DNA from: Prevotella disiens JCM 6334 = ATCC 29426
GTDB taxonomy: Bacteria; Bacteroidota; Bacteroidia; Bacteroidales; Bacteroidaceae
Direction of reading: 5' to 3'
Length of the DNA: 64,000 bases
NCBI RefSeq assembly: GCF_000613345.1
Contig: NZ_BAIS01000002.1
Coordinates: 57,138-121,137 of the forward strand
Shown here piece after piece: positions 9,795 to 18,385 of the stretch. Numbering within the stretch: the stretch's first letter is position 1; every line of letters starts with the position of its first letter. Under the pieces are notes generated by a model that worked only from the letters and a program-made list of their open reading frames with translations, was not told the origin of the DNA and ran no database searches. Made by a program: the position numbers and the translations under genes.

Positions 9795-9845
9795 ATAGCT
9801 ATTTTCTTTCGCAAAGTTTACTTTGAGAATGAAAACAGCTATAAA
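9795..9845. repeat. Inverted repeat between gcvH and gcvPA
   Basis: TATAGCT near the left end pairs with AGCTATA near the right end, and a nested CAAAG-TTTA-CTTTG sits in the centre. It has no T run, so it looks like an mRNA stem or a protein site inside the operon rather than a terminator. Confidence 0.4.
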
Positions 9846-9870
9846 CGTCATTAAGAATATTGTCTATAAA

Positions 9871-10251
9871 CTATTTTGCGCAGAAATCTTCGTATGCTTT
9901 TGCATCCATAAGGTTATCAAGTTCTGACTTATTTGTAAGTTCTACTTTGATAATCCAGTTTGCGTATGGGTCCTGATTAACAAGTTCTGGTTGGTCTTCA
10001 AGTGCTTCATTAACTTCAAGAATTTTGCAAGAAACAGGAGAGTTAAGGTCAGAAGCAGCTTTAACACTTTCTACTGCACCGAAACCTTCTTCAACTTCAA
10101 ATTCATCGTCAGCTTCAGGCATATCAACATAAACTACATTGCCAAGAGCGTGTTGTGCATAATCTGTAATACCGATATAAGCAACATCACCTTCTACTTT
10201 TACATACTCGTGTGACTCAGCGTAAAAGAGTCCTTCAATAACTTTTGCCAT
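9871..10251 (-). CDS. gcvH: Glycine cleavage system H protein
   Basis: The lipoyl carrier that shuttles the aminomethyl group between P, T and L proteins. The 126 residues have the typical size, the SHEYVKVEGDVAYIGITDYA start and the lipoylation site Lys64 in GAVESVKAASDLNSPVS. It is the second gene of the operon, 88 nt after gcvT, with a hairpin in between. Confidence 0.96.
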   Translation of the reverse strand: MAKVIEGLFYAESHEYVKVEGDVAYIGITDYAQHALGNVVYVDMPEADDEFEVEEGFGAVESVKAASDLNSPVSCKILEVNEALEDQPELVNQDPYANWIIKVELTNKSELDNLMDAKAYEDFCAK

Positions 10252-10290
10252 AATTATTTTTATCTATTATTTTTATTTTTTCAAATTATA

Positions 10291-10328
10291 AAAAGGTGGC
10301 AAGAACTTCAATAATGGTGAGTTCTTGC
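10291..10328 (-). terminator. Hairpin with short U run between gcvT and gcvH
   Basis: Minus strand GCAAGAACT pairs with AGTTCTTGC (10320-10328 and 10299-10307), followed by CCACCTTTTT. It may be a partial terminator or an mRNA stabiliser that separates gcvT output from the rest of the operon. Confidence 0.5.
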
Positions 10329-10339
10329 ACTTATTTTTA

Positions 10340-11425
10340 TTACTTAACGTAATGTGGGTCGTAGAATTTTTTCTTACCAACTGTTGCTGGGAAGAACTTC
10401 TTGCGAATTTGTACTTCTACTCTATCCTCTAATTTAATATCAGCATCAACTAAAGCTACTGCACAACTCTTTTCTACTGAAATAAGTTTGTAACCTGTTG
10501 TGATTACGCCAATTTCTTTTCCGTCTTTGAATACTTTGTATCCATTACGTGGGATAGCATTGTCGTCAAGCCAAATGCCACGCAAACGTTTTGTAACACC
10601 TTCTGTTTTTTGCTTCAAAAGAGCCTCTTTACCGAGGAAGTTCTCTTTATCGAACTTAACGAACATAGATAAACCTGCCATTACAGGGGTAATTTCTTCA
10701 GAAAGTTCGTGTCCATACAATGGCATACCAGCTTCAAAGCGTAATGTGTCACGGCAACCGAGACCACAAGGAGTTGCACCTGCTTCCATTAATTTGTCCC
10801 ATACCTTAACGATATAGTCAGGAGCTCCATATAGTTCGAATCCATCTTCACCTGTGTAACCAGTACGAGAAATTATTATTTCCTCGCCATCGTGATTCAT
10901 TGTCTTAACTTCGTAGAACTTTAAGTCAGAACAAGCGATACCCAATTTTTCGGTAATAATCTTTTCTGCTTCAGGACCTTGGATAGCAAGTTGTCCATAT
11001 TTTTCACTATCATTTACAAGTTTAATATCGAAACCTGCTGTATGTTGGCTAATCCAATCGAAATCTTTTTGGATATTGGCAGCATTGACTGTCAAAATGT
11101 ATTCATTTTCGCCAACTTTGCAAATACAAGTATCGTCAACAACACCACCTATTTCCATGCAGAACATACCGTAGATAACCTTACCTACGCCTAATCCTGT
11201 TACATCATTTGTGAAAATATAATTGACAAATTTCTCAGCTTCATTACCAGAAACGATAATTTCACCCATGTGAGATACATCAAACACTCCACAATGCTTT
11301 CTAACTGCATTGTGCTCGTCAATAATACTTGAATACTGAATTGGCATATCAAAGCCACCAAATGGTGAAATCAATGCCCCCAATGCTACATGCTTGTCAT
11401 AAAGGCATGTTCTTTTGTTCTCCAT
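10340..11425 (-). CDS. gcvT: Aminomethyltransferase (glycine cleavage T protein)
   Basis: GcvT transfers the methylene group from aminomethyl-H protein to tetrahydrofolate and releases ammonia. The 361 residues show the family N-terminus (LYDKHVALGALISPFGGFDMPIQY), the folate-domain GVFDVSHMGEI, and TGYTGEDGFELY, LGCRDTLRFEAGMPLYGHEL. First gene of the five-gene operon gcvT-gcvH-gcvPA-gcvPB-lpd; the promoter is at 11520-11551, leaving a leader of about 90 nt. Confidence 0.96.
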   Translation of the reverse strand: MENKRTCLYDKHVALGALISPFGGFDMPIQYSSIIDEHNAVRKHCGVFDVSHMGEIIVSGNEAEKFVNYIFTNDVTGLGVGKVIYGMFCMEIGGVVDDTCICKVGENEYILTVNAANIQKDFDWISQHTAGFDIKLVNDSEKYGQLAIQGPEAEKIITEKLGIACSDLKFYEVKTMNHDGEEIIISRTGYTGEDGFELYGAPDYIVKVWDKLMEAGATPCGLGCRDTLRFEAGMPLYGHELSEEITPVMAGLSMFVKFDKENFLGKEALLKQKTEGVTKRLRGIWLDDNAIPRNGYKVFKDGKEIGVITTGYKLISVEKSCAVALVDADIKLEDRVEVQIRKKFFPATVGKKKFYDPHYVK

Positions 11426-11519
11426 AATTATTTAAGAATTTTATTTTGTGCTAACCTTGGGTTTTCACCTTTGGTTTATGTTAATTGATTTAGGTTGGGA
11501 TTTTCCCTTTCTTGCGATG

Positions 11520-11551
11520 CAAATGTAATAAAGTTTTTTTGATATTCCAAA
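11520..11551 (-). promoter_or_regulatory. Promoter of the glycine cleavage operon
   Basis: Minus strand TTTG (11551-11548), 20-nt spacer, TACATTTG (11527-11520). The leader of about 90 nt holds imperfect repeats of ACCTTTGGTTT/ACCTTGGGTTT but none of the conserved glycine-riboswitch sequence. Confidence 0.75.
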
Positions 11552-11647
11552 AATTTTCAAAGATTTTACACTAATCTTTTAGGTTATTTTGTAAAACCGA
11601 GTTTTCAAAATGTGATTTAATCCTTTTTGAAGATACGTATATAAAAT

Positions 11648-11680
11648 AAAAGGTCGCAACCTTATAGATTGCAACCTTTT
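11648..11680 (-). terminator. Terminator after rplT
   Basis: AAAAGGTcGCAA and TTGCaACCTTTT pair with one mismatch. On the minus strand the hairpin ends in TTTTATTTTAT, 23 nt after the rplT stop codon. Confidence 0.8.
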
Positions 11681-11702
11681 ATATATGATGTAATTGTTTA
11701 AA

Positions 11703-12047
11703 TTACTTTACTTTTTCTACGATAGCCTTAAATGCTTCTGGATTATTAGCAGCGAGGTCAGCGAGTACCTTACGGTTGATTTCGATACCAGACTTGTGCA
11801 ATGCGCCCATCAATTGGCTATAGCTCATATCATAAAGACGAGCTGCAGCATTGATACGTTGTATCCAAAGAGCACGGAAATTGCGCTTTTTGTTACGACG
11901 ATCGCGGTATGCGTATGTCAAACCCTTTTCATAAGTGTTTTTTGCTACTGTCCAAACATTTTTACGGGCACCATAGTAACCCTTAGTTTGCTTCAGGATT
12001 CTTGTTCTTTTTGCTTTTGAAGCAACATGATTTACTGATCTTGGCAT
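11703..12047 (-). CDS. rplT: 50S ribosomal protein L20
   Basis: L20 binds 23S rRNA early in assembly of the large subunit. The 114 residues begin [18 protein letters not shown] and carry the basic [20 protein letters not shown] and [20 protein letters not shown] segments diagnostic of L20. Last gene of infC-rpmI-rplT, 37 nt after rpmI. Confidence 0.97.
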   Translation of the reverse strand: MPRSVNHVASKAKRTRILKQTKGYYGARKNVWTVAKNTYEKGLTYAYRDRRNKKRNFRALWIQRINAAARLYDMSYSQLMGALHKSGIEINRKVLADLAANNPEAFKAIVEKVK

Positions 12048-12084
12048 AGTTTCTTTTCCTTTTAATTTGTTTGACTAATAATGA

Positions 12085-12282
12085 TTAACGAAGATTTAAC
12101 AAGTCGCGTACTTGTTTCATGTTGCTACTGTCCACAAGTGCTGTGTGAACGAGGTTTCTCTTCTGTTTCTTTGTCTTCTTAGTCAAAATATGACTGTGGT
12201 AAGCACGATTACGCTTTACCTTACCTGTACCTGTGAAGCTAAATCTCTTCTTAGCTCCAGAGTTTGTCTTTTGCTTTGGCAT
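12085..12282 (-). CDS. rpmI: 50S ribosomal protein L35
   Basis: Small basic protein of 65 residues (MPKQKTNSGAKKRFSFTG; AYHSHILTKKTKKQKRNL) matching L35. It lies between infC and rplT, the usual order. The 113-nt gap to infC is the largest in the operon and contains no strong terminator. Confidence 0.96.
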   Translation of the reverse strand: MPKQKTNSGAKKRFSFTGTGKVKRNRAYHSHILTKKTKKQKRNLVHTALVDSSNMKQVRDLLNLR

Positions 12283-12395
12283 TTTTTTTAAATTTAAATT
12301 GTTATTTATTTAATTCAGCTGTGGCAACGTATATACCAGGACGTTACGCACAGGTTCTTTCAATATCTTTACAAGAAAGATAAATCAAGTTTTCT

Positions 12396-13082
12396 TTATT
12401 CGCTCTTTAACTTATCAAGCACTGCAGAACCATTTTTTGCATTTGCAAATAGTCCGTTGTCTACATTTTCAGTTTCCTTTGATTCAACTTTTGTATCTGC
12501 ATTTTTCGCATTTTCTTGGGCTTCCTCACGATCTCTGCGTTGCTGACTTTTCTTTGTTATTCCAGTTTTCTTTGGTGCAAGATAGAGGAACATCTTTTTG
12601 CCTTCAAGCTTTGGCAACTGTTCTACTTTTGCAAGTTCTTCCAAATCGTTGGCAAAACGTAACAAAAGCACTTCACCTTGTTCTTTGAAGAGGATTGAAC
12701 GTCCACGGAAGAACACATAAGCACGAACTTTATTTCCGTCATTGAGAAACTCTTGTGCATGCTTCAGCTTGAACTGATAATCGTGTTCGTCGGTCTGAGG
12801 CCCAAACCTAATTTCTTTAATTTCCTGCTTTACCTGCTTTTGCTTCATCTCTTTCTGATGTTTCTTCTGCTGGTAGAGGAATTTAGAATAGTCGATGATT
12901 CTACAAACTGGAGGTTGTGCGTTCGGAGATATTTCAACAAGGTCTACACCTTCTTTTCTTGCAATATCCAAAGCTTTGCGCGCAGACATAACTTCTGCAC
13001 CTTCATCACTTATCACACGAACTTCCCGTGCATGAATTTGCTCATTCACACGGTACTGAAACTTCATTTTGTCATTCTTCAT
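12396..13082 (-). CDS. infC: Translation initiation factor IF-3
   Basis: IF-3 binds the 30S subunit and checks start-codon and initiator-tRNA pairing. The 228 residues contain the N-domain ([35 protein letters not shown]) and the C-domain ([37 protein letters not shown]). An Asn/Glu/Lys-rich tail of about 50 residues extends beyond the usual IF-3 end, as in other Bacteroidetes. The start is an ordinary ATG, unlike the rare AUU of enterobacteria; an ATG five codons downstream is also possible. It has its own promoter at 13121-13152. Confidence 0.96.
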   Translation of the reverse strand: MKNDKMKFQYRVNEQIHAREVRVISDEGAEVMSARKALDIARKEGVDLVEISPNAQPPVCRIIDYSKFLYQQKKHQKEMKQKQVKQEIKEIRFGPQTDEHDYQFKLKHAQEFLNDGNKVRAYVFFRGRSILFKEQGEVLLLRFANDLEELAKVEQLPKLEGKKMFLYLAPKKTGITKKSQQRRDREEAQENAKNADTKVESKETENVDNGLFANAKNGSAVLDKLKSE

Positions 13083-13120
13083 TCAACTATATTAAAGTTT
13101 TATTTTTTACTAAACGGGTG

Positions 13121-13152
13121 CAAAGTTACTATTTTTCAATGGATTAAACAAA
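13121..13152 (-). promoter_or_regulatory. Promoter of infC-rpmI-rplT
   Basis: Minus strand TTTG (13152-13149), 20-nt spacer, TAACTTTG (13128-13121); the leader is only about 35 nt. It lies downstream of the thrS terminator, so the translation genes can be expressed apart from thrS. Confidence 0.75.
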
Positions 13153-13245
13153 TTTTTTATCTCTTTTTTATTAGTTATTTTGCTTTAAAACAGGCTTTTT
13201 GTGGTTTTTGAATCTTTTATACAGCGTTTCTACATATTATATAAG

Positions 13246-13283
13246 GAGAAACTCTGAACGATTTATACCATTCAGAGTTTCTC
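13246..13283 (-). terminator. Hairpin terminator after thrS
   Basis: A 13-bp perfect stem (GAGAAACTCTGAA with TTCAGAGTTTCTC) lies 20 nt after the thrS stop. The following minus-strand sequence is AT-rich without a solid T run. Confidence 0.65.
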
Positions 13284-13303
13284 TTTAATAGATAGCTAAT
13301 TGA

Positions 13304-15253
13304 TTACTCAAGATTTTTTAATTGCTCTGCAACTTCGTTTTGAATACGTTTTACAAAGTCTTCTTTTGGCATAGTAGCTTGTTCGCCACCACCTTGTTGA
13401 CGCATTGAAACCAATCCGTCTGCCATTTCTTGTTCGCCAACGATTACCATGTAAGGTACACGTTTTAACTCGTTGTCACGAATCTTACGTCCAATTTTTT
13501 CGTTACGGTCATCAACAATTGCACGAACTTCGTTAGCTTCAAAGTATGCTCTAACTTCTTCTGCATATCCATTGTATTTCTCTGAAATAGGCAGAATTGC
13601 TACTTGGTCTGGTGTCAGCCACAATGGGAAATGTCCTGCTGTGTGTTCTATCAAAACGGCTGTGAAACGTTCCAATGAACCAAATGGTGCTCGGTGGATC
13701 ATCACAGGAGTTTGCTTGGTGTTATCTTCTGCTGTATATTCCAACTTGAAACGATTTGGCAAGTTGTAATCCACTTGGATTGTGCCTAACTGCCAACGGC
13801 GTCCAATGGCATCTTTTACCATAAAGTCAAGTTTAGGACCATAGAAAGCAGCTTCGCCTATTTCTACACGTGCTTTAAGACCTTTTTCCTCGCATGCCTC
13901 CTTGATAGCACGTTCGCTTTCTTCCCAAATTTCATCAGAACCGATGTATTTTTCTTTATCAGCAGGGTCGCGAAGTGAAATTTGAGCTTCGTAATTCTCG
14001 AAACCAAAAGTGATGAATACCTTTTGAATAATGTCTATAACATCTTCAAATTCCTTTTTAACTTGCTCTGGGCGAACAAAGAGGTGAGCATCGTCTTGTG
14101 TGAAAGTACGCACACGAGTAAGTCCATGCAATTCTCCACTCTTCTCGTAGCGGAACACTGTACCAAATTCAGCAATGCGCAAAGGTAAATCCTTGTATGA
14201 ACGTGGTTTGTGTGCAAATATTTCGCAGTGGTGAGGGCAGTTCATTGGTTTCAACATGTATTCTTCACCTTCTTCTGGAGTTTGGATAGGTTGGAATGCA
14301 TCTTTACCATAATGGGCATAGTGTCCAGAAGTTACATAAAGGTTTTTACCACCTATGCCTGGTGTTATCACTTCTTGATAGTGATATGGGCGTTGTAATT
14401 TACGCAAAACTTCTTGTAAACGAAGGCGTACTTGTGTACCCTTTGGCAACCAAATAGGAAGTCCCTTTCCTACTCTTTCAGAGAACATAAAGAGTTCCAT
14501 ATCTTTACCAATTTTACGGTGGTCGCGCTTTTTAGCTTCTTCCAACATCACAAGATATTCATCAAGCATTTTCTTTTTAGGGAAAGTTATACCGTAGATA
14601 CGTGTCAATTGGTTGCTATTAGCATCGCCACGCCAGAAAGCACCTGCTACACTTGTTAGTTTCACAGCCTTTATTGCACCTGTTGAAGTAAGGTGAGGAC
14701 CACGGCAAAGGTCGGTAAAATTACCTTGTGAGTAAGTAGAAATCGTTCCATCTTCAAGGTCTTCTACGATATGTTCCACTTTATATTCTTGTCCGTCAGC
14801 TGTAAATTCTTTAACTGCATCAGCTTTTGAAACATCTCGACGAACAATTGGAGAATCTTTCTTAGCCAATTCAAGCATTTTAGCTTCAATCTTAGGAAAG
14901 TCATTTTCAGAAATAGCTTGTCCGTCTGCTGTTTGAACATCATAGAAGAAGCCATTTTCAATAGCTGGACCAAATCCGAATTGGATACCAGGATATAATT
15001 CTTTAAGTGCCTCTGCAAGCAAGTGGGCTGACGAATGCCAGAAAGTATGCTTACCTTCTTCATCGTCAAACTTATAGAGAGCTATTGTAGCGTCCTCATT
15101 AATAGGACGATTTAACTCTGTTGTAACACCATTTACCCCGCAAGATACAACGTTGCGAGCGAGAGCCGGTGAAATACTCTCTGCAATTTGAAGTCCAGTA
15201 ATGCCTTGTTCGTATTCACGAATAGAACCGTCTGGGAAAGTGATTTTAACCAT
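13304..15253 (-). CDS. thrS: Threonyl-tRNA synthetase
   Basis: Class II synthetase charging tRNA-Thr. The 649 residues have the TGS domain ([19 protein letters not shown]), the editing domain with HxxxH-type [11 protein letters not shown] (about residues 74-84), the zinc-binding core ([10 protein letters not shown]), motif 2 ([20 protein letters not shown]) and the anticodon-binding C-terminus ([20 protein letters not shown]). Length is normal and the frame is intact. It is upstream of infC-rpmI-rplT in the classic order but separated by a terminator and a new promoter. Confidence 0.97.
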   Translation of the reverse strand: MVKITFPDGSIREYEQGITGLQIAESISPALARNVVSCGVNGVTTELNRPINEDATIALYKFDDEEGKHTFWHSSAHLLAEALKELYPGIQFGFGPAIENGFFYDVQTADGQAISENDFPKIEAKMLELAKKDSPIVRRDVSKADAVKEFTADGQEYKVEHIVEDLEDGTISTYSQGNFTDLCRGPHLTSTGAIKAVKLTSVAGAFWRGDANSNQLTRIYGITFPKKKMLDEYLVMLEEAKKRDHRKIGKDMELFMFSERVGKGLPIWLPKGTQVRLRLQEVLRKLQRPYHYQEVITPGIGGKNLYVTSGHYAHYGKDAFQPIQTPEEGEEYMLKPMNCPHHCEIFAHKPRSYKDLPLRIAEFGTVFRYEKSGELHGLTRVRTFTQDDAHLFVRPEQVKKEFEDVIDIIQKVFITFGFENYEAQISLRDPADKEKYIGSDEIWEESERAIKEACEEKGLKARVEIGEAAFYGPKLDFMVKDAIGRRWQLGTIQVDYNLPNRFKLEYTAEDNTKQTPVMIHRAPFGSLERFTAVLIEHTAGHFPLWLTPDQVAILPISEKYNGYAEEVRAYFEANEVRAIVDDRNEKIGRKIRDNELKRVPYMVIVGEQEMADGLVSMRQQGGGEQATMPKEDFVKRIQNEVAEQLKNLE

Positions 15254-15287
15254 AATACAAATTAGTTTTTATAAATCAATATGGGAA

Positions 15288-15295
15288 CAAAGGTA
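15288..15295 (-). promoter_or_regulatory. -7 box of thrS
   Basis: Minus strand TACCTTTG, 35 nt upstream of the thrS start. A TTTG lies 17 nt further upstream, a slightly short spacing. Confidence 0.55.
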
Positions 15296-15665
15296 CAAAT
15301 TTTATGCGAGAACAAAACAAGTATTCGAAATAAATGCTTAAATATTGCTGTTATTTATGCCAATAAATTGCTTTTTATTTTATATTGGTAAATTGTATGG
15401 ATATAAGATGAAGATTATTCGGCATCAAAATGGAGTTGTTAGGAATTCATATCATTTCAAAAGTGCCTATTTCTTTCTCAAAAAGTGCCTATTTTGTTCT
15501 CAAAAAGTGCCTGTTTTGGAAACTCAAATAGGTTGCTTGGAAAATTAAACAACGACTTCTTATGACTACATAAATACAAATGGATAAAAATGCTTGTATT
15601 TCATAATGGCAATAGCAAATAAAAGAGTCATCATTTGCCTATGCAATAAAACTATGCATAAACAA
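15296..15665. other. Gene-free AT-rich intergenic stretch with a repeat array
   Basis: I see no credible coding frame. Apart from the 22-bp array at 15455-15520 it holds only AT-rich sequence. Confidence 0.6.
15455..15520. repeat. Three tandem copies of a 22-bp unit (AAAAGTGCCTATTTTG type)
   Basis: The GTGCC core recurs at 15463, 15485 and 15507, an exact 22-nt period, with a decayed fourth copy (CAAATAGG) up to 15533. The same unit with the same period is found near 45819-45841. Confidence 0.8.
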
Positions 15666-15698
15666 AAAAGCCAAATTACTACATGCAATTTGGCTTTT
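15666..15698 (-). terminator. Terminator of the YtxH/holin-like operon
   Basis: AAAAGCCAAATT and AATTTGGCTTTT form a perfect 12-bp stem with a 9-nt loop; on the minus strand it ends in a T run. It can act on both strands. Confidence 0.8.
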
Positions 15699-15744
15699 CT
15701 GAGTTTTGTTCTTTACAATCTTTTATCCATATTAAAAAGTTGTG

Positions 15745-16041
15745 TTATTTCTTCTTTCTCTTGTTTCCAAAGAAACCAAATATACTTGGCTTGCCCGTAA
15801 AGCGTCTATAAAGTTTCCAACCTAATATAACAGCATCAGCAACTCCAACTCCCTTGACCATAATTCCTGAAAATCTTTTAGTAGGTGTAGATGAATCTTG
15901 TGGTTTATGGAAAACATTATCCCATAATCCCGACATACGATTGCTTTCTTTCGTAATTTCTGTAAGCAGTTGTGCCTTACGCAAACGTATTTCGCTTAGC
16001 GTCCTATACGTTGGTTCGTTGTTTTGTGAATTGCTAAACAT
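15745..16041 (-). CDS. Uncharacterised small protein, third gene of a YtxH/holin-like operon
   Basis: Not recognised. The 98-residue product has an N-terminal polar helix rich in Arg/Lys/Glu (YRTLSEIRLRKAQLLTEI), a Ser/Thr/Pro linker, a weakly hydrophobic Val/Gly segment (MVKGVGVADAVILGWKLY) and a basic C-terminal end GNKRKKK. It starts 5 nt after the holin-like gene, so the two are probably translated together. The order YtxH-like, holin-like, unknown suggests a small inner-membrane or envelope-stress module. Confidence 0.75.
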   Translation of the reverse strand: MFSNSQNNEPTYRTLSEIRLRKAQLLTEITKESNRMSGLWDNVFHKPQDSSTPTKRFSGIMVKGVGVADAVILGWKLYRRFTGKPSIFGFFGNKRKKK

Positions 16042-16046
16042 AAGGC

Positions 16047-16397
16047 TTACTTTGACATTAATAGATGAGCCAAAAACTTAACGAGCGGGCGTTCAATAAG
16101 CCTATGGCGTAAAATAATTATCAAAAAAAGAAGTACCACATAGATTCCTCCCACAATGAGAAAAGTACAAGTCATTCCTACTACTGATGCTAATGCGTAA
16201 GCGGCAGCAAATGAAAGATATATTGCTGCCATTGCAAGCAATCCTACTACTGAAAGCAGAATAGCAATAGCGGTTAATAAGCGTACAACTTTTTCTATTA
16301 CATCGAGCTTAACATATTCTGTTTGAAGCCCGATGTAATGTTTTGTTCGCTCAATAAGTTGTGCAATAGTTTCTACATTGTTATCGTTTGAAAGCAT
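16047..16397 (-). CDS. Phage holin family (DUF1469-like) membrane protein
   Basis: The 116-residue protein has an amphipathic N-terminal half (IAQLIERTKHYIGLQTEYVKLDVIEK) and then two long hydrophobic segments (about residues 40-67 and 70-95) followed by a basic tail. This is the DUF1469 layout (superfamily of phage-holin-like proteins), which is chromosomal and not lytic in most Bacteroidetes. It is flanked by YtxH-like and unknown small proteins, with spacings of 9 and 5 nt. Confidence 0.75.
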   Translation of the reverse strand: MLSNDNNVETIAQLIERTKHYIGLQTEYVKLDVIEKVVRLLTAIAILLSVVGLLAMAAIYLSFAAAYALASVVGMTCTFLIVGGIYVVLLFLIIILRHRLIERPLVKFLAHLLMSK

Positions 16398-16406
16398 ATT
16401 CGAGGA

Positions 16407-16622
16407 TTAGAGAACGTCAGCTGCAGCGTCTTTAATGTCGTCAACAAATTCTTCAGCTTCTTTTCTGCTGAGTTTAATATCGTGTTTGTTGCAGAAATCA
16501 TCTACTGCATCAGAGATTTTTGTACGAGTATCAGCACCTTTTTCGGGCGCCATTAATATACCTAAAGCTGCTCCTGCAATTGCGCCACCTAAAAATGCGC
16601 CAATATAACCTAATGTCTTCAT
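16407..16622 (-). CDS. YtxH-domain small membrane protein
   Basis: The 71 residues start with a Gly/Ala-rich membrane helix (YIGAFLGGAIAGAALGIL) directly followed by the YtxH signature MAPEKGADTRTKI, then an acidic amphipathic helix. YtxH-like proteins are general-stress membrane proteins in Firmicutes; the role here is unknown. First gene of a three-gene operon with a -7 box at 16664-16671. Confidence 0.8.
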   Translation of the reverse strand: MKTLGYIGAFLGGAIAGAALGILMAPEKGADTRTKISDAVDDFCNKHDIKLSRKEAEEFVDDIKDAAADVL

Positions 16623-16663
16623 AATTTTTATTTTTTAATGTTGAATTATTTATTTATCATTCG

Positions 16664-16671
16664 CAAATATA
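16664..16671 (-). promoter_or_regulatory. -7 box of the YtxH/holin-like operon
   Basis: Minus strand TATATTTG, 42 nt before the ATG; the -33 region is AT-rich without a clear TTTG. Confidence 0.5.
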
Positions 16672-16779
16672 CAACTTTTACTTGATAAAGAAAAACAATA
16701 ACAAATTATTTTCTGTTAATTTTTTTGTAAATAATTTATTTAACAATCTTTATGTGCAAGAATTTATGTAGTTTGCTTC

Positions 16780-16787
16780 TAAATTTG
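16780..16787 (+). promoter_or_regulatory. Possible -7 box for the SPOR lipoprotein operon
   Basis: TAAATTTG lies 60 nt upstream of the ATG. No good -33 element. Confidence 0.4.
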
Positions 16788-16847
16788 TAATTTCGCACAA
16801 TAGAATATAAAAACAAAGAGTATTATCAACAAATAAAATAAAGAAAT

Positions 16848-17345
16848 ATGAAGAAAATGATGATTTTTGGCGCAGCGCTATGTGTTGCGATGGCTTTCAC
16901 CAGTTGTAAATCAAGCGAAAGTGCATATAAGAAAGCTTATGAAAAAGCTAAAGCACAGGAACGTACGGGTTATACAGCAGAGAAAACGACAACTGAGTCA
17001 TCAGATGTACCAGTAGTTGCTCCTGTTGAAACACAACCTGTTATTGAAACTCGTGTGGAAGATAATTACGACAATGAGGTTGTTCGCCGTGAAAATGTTT
17101 CTGTCGTTGCTGGTACAGGATTGAAGACATTTAGTGTTGTTGTTGGTTCATTTGGTGTTAAAGCTAACGCTGATGGTTTGCAACAACGTTTAAAGAGTGC
17201 TGGTCTTGATGCTCAAGTAGCTTACAATGCTGGTAATAATATGTATCGAGTTGTTGCTTCAACTTTCGATAACAAGGCTTCAGCAGTTCAAAGTCGCAAT
17301 CAATTGCGCACTCAATATCCTGACGCTTGGTTACTTTCTAAGTAA
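16848..17345 (+). CDS. SPOR-domain lipoprotein
   Basis: 165 residues with a lipoprotein signal (lipobox AFTSC, Cys20), a Glu/Thr/Val-rich linker and a C-terminal SPOR domain (about residues 90-165: FSVVVGSFGVKANADGLQQR ... YRVVASTFDNKASAVQSRNQ). SPOR domains bind denuded glycan strands at division septa. Its stop codon overlaps the next ATG by one base (TAATG), so it is translationally coupled to ruvX. Confidence 0.88.
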   Translation: MKKMMIFGAALCVAMAFTSCKSSESAYKKAYEKAKAQERTGYTAEKTTTESSDVPVVAPVETQPVIETRVEDNYDNEVVRRENVSVVAGTGLKTFSVVVGSFGVKANADGLQQRLKSAGLDAQVAYNAGNNMYRVVASTFDNKASAVQSRNQLRTQYPDAWLLSK

Positions 17346-17764
17346 TGGGTAGGATATTATCAGTAGATTACGGAAAGAAAAGAACAGGTTTAGCAGTCAC
17401 CGATCCATTGCAAATTATTGCCAATGGATTGATGACTGTTGCTACATCCGAACTCTTCGATTTTTTAAAAGACTATGTACAGCGTGAAAATGTTGAATGT
17501 ATTGTCGTTGGACGTCCTACGCAATTGAATGGACAACCCAGTGAAAATCTTTCTCGTGTAGAGCAATTTGTAAACCGATGGCGTAAAGCTATGCCGTTAA
17601 TACCTGTTGAATATTACGATGAACGCTTCACGTCAGCTTTGGCGCAACAAGCAATTTTAGCTGGAGGAGTGAAGAAAAAAACGCGCCGAGGAGATAAAGG
17701 ATTAGTTGATGAGGTGTCAGCTACAATCATTTTACAAGATTATATGAAATCGAAAGGATTATAA
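17345..17764 (+). CDS. ruvX: Putative pre-16S rRNA nuclease / Holliday junction resolvase-like RuvX (YqgF)
   Basis: 139 residues with the RNase H-like fold signature RILSVDYGKKRTGLAVTDP (first catalytic Asp), VGRPTQLNGQPSEN, YDERFTSALAQQ (Glu) and the terminal VDEVSATIILQDYM (Asp). YqgF processes the 5' end of 16S rRNA in E. coli. It overlaps the upstream SPOR gene by one base and is followed 51 nt later by def. Confidence 0.93.
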   Translation: MGRILSVDYGKKRTGLAVTDPLQIIANGLMTVATSELFDFLKDYVQRENVECIVVGRPTQLNGQPSENLSRVEQFVNRWRKAMPLIPVEYYDERFTSALAQQAILAGGVKKKTRRGDKGLVDEVSATIILQDYMKSKGL

Positions 17765-17815
17765 ATTGTTTAAAAAGAAGCAATACAATTCTATTAAATA
17801 CGAAGAATAAAACAA

Positions 17816-18379
17816 ATGATATTACCAATTTACACATTAGGACAGCCCGTACTGAGAAAAATTGCTGAAGATATTCCATTGGATTATCCCAATCTACAAC
17901 AATTGATAGCTGATATGTTTGAAACATGTTCGGCAAGCGATGGAATAGGATTGGCAGCACCTCAAATAGGTAAATCTATTCGATTGGTTGTTATTGACTT
18001 AGATGTTATATCTGAAAGTTTCCCTGAATACAAAGATTTCAAGCATGCGTTTATCAATGGACATATTCTTGAAACCGATGATAGTGAAACAGAAACAATG
18101 GAGGAGGGCTGCTTATCATTGCCTGGCATACATGAAAATGTAACCCGACCAAAACGTATTCATGTTAAATATGTAGATGAAAATTTGGAAGAACATGATG
18201 AATGGATTGACGGTTATTTAGCTCGTGTCATTCAACATGAGTTTGACCATATAGAAGGTAAGGTGTTTACCGACCGCATTTCACCTTTTCGCAAGCAAAT
18301 GATTGCTAAGAAAATGAAAGCATTATCGCAAGGACGATTTAATTGCCATTATAAGGTAAAGCCTGCAAACAATAAATAA
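17816..18379 (+). CDS. def: Peptide deformylase
   Basis: Removes the N-formyl group from nascent proteins. All three metal-site motifs are present in 187 residues: GIGLAAPQIG (residues 43-52), EGCLSLPG (metal Cys) and QHEFDHIEGKVF (HEFDH). Followed 6 nt later by a TPR protein gene, probably in one operon with ruvX. Confidence 0.97.
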   Translation: MILPIYTLGQPVLRKIAEDIPLDYPNLQQLIADMFETCSASDGIGLAAPQIGKSIRLVVIDLDVISESFPEYKDFKHAFINGHILETDDSETETMEEGCLSLPGIHENVTRPKRIHVKYVDENLEEHDEWIDGYLARVIQHEFDHIEGKVFTDRISPFRKQMIAKKMKALSQGRFNCHYKVKPANNK

Positions 18380-18385
18380 TTTGCA

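Noticed and set aside
11426..11520. Glycine riboswitch upstream of gcvT
   Set aside because: The leader is about 90 nt and lacks the conserved tandem aptamer sequence; only short ACCTTTGG-type repeats are seen.
12048..12084. L20-type autoregulatory pseudoknot between rpmI and rplT or in the infC leader
   Set aside because: The gap is 37 nt and the leader about 35 nt; I see no mimic of the 23S L20 site.
15455..15520. CRISPR array from the 22-bp repeats
   Set aside because: Units are directly adjacent with no spacers, only three copies, and no cas genes are in the window.
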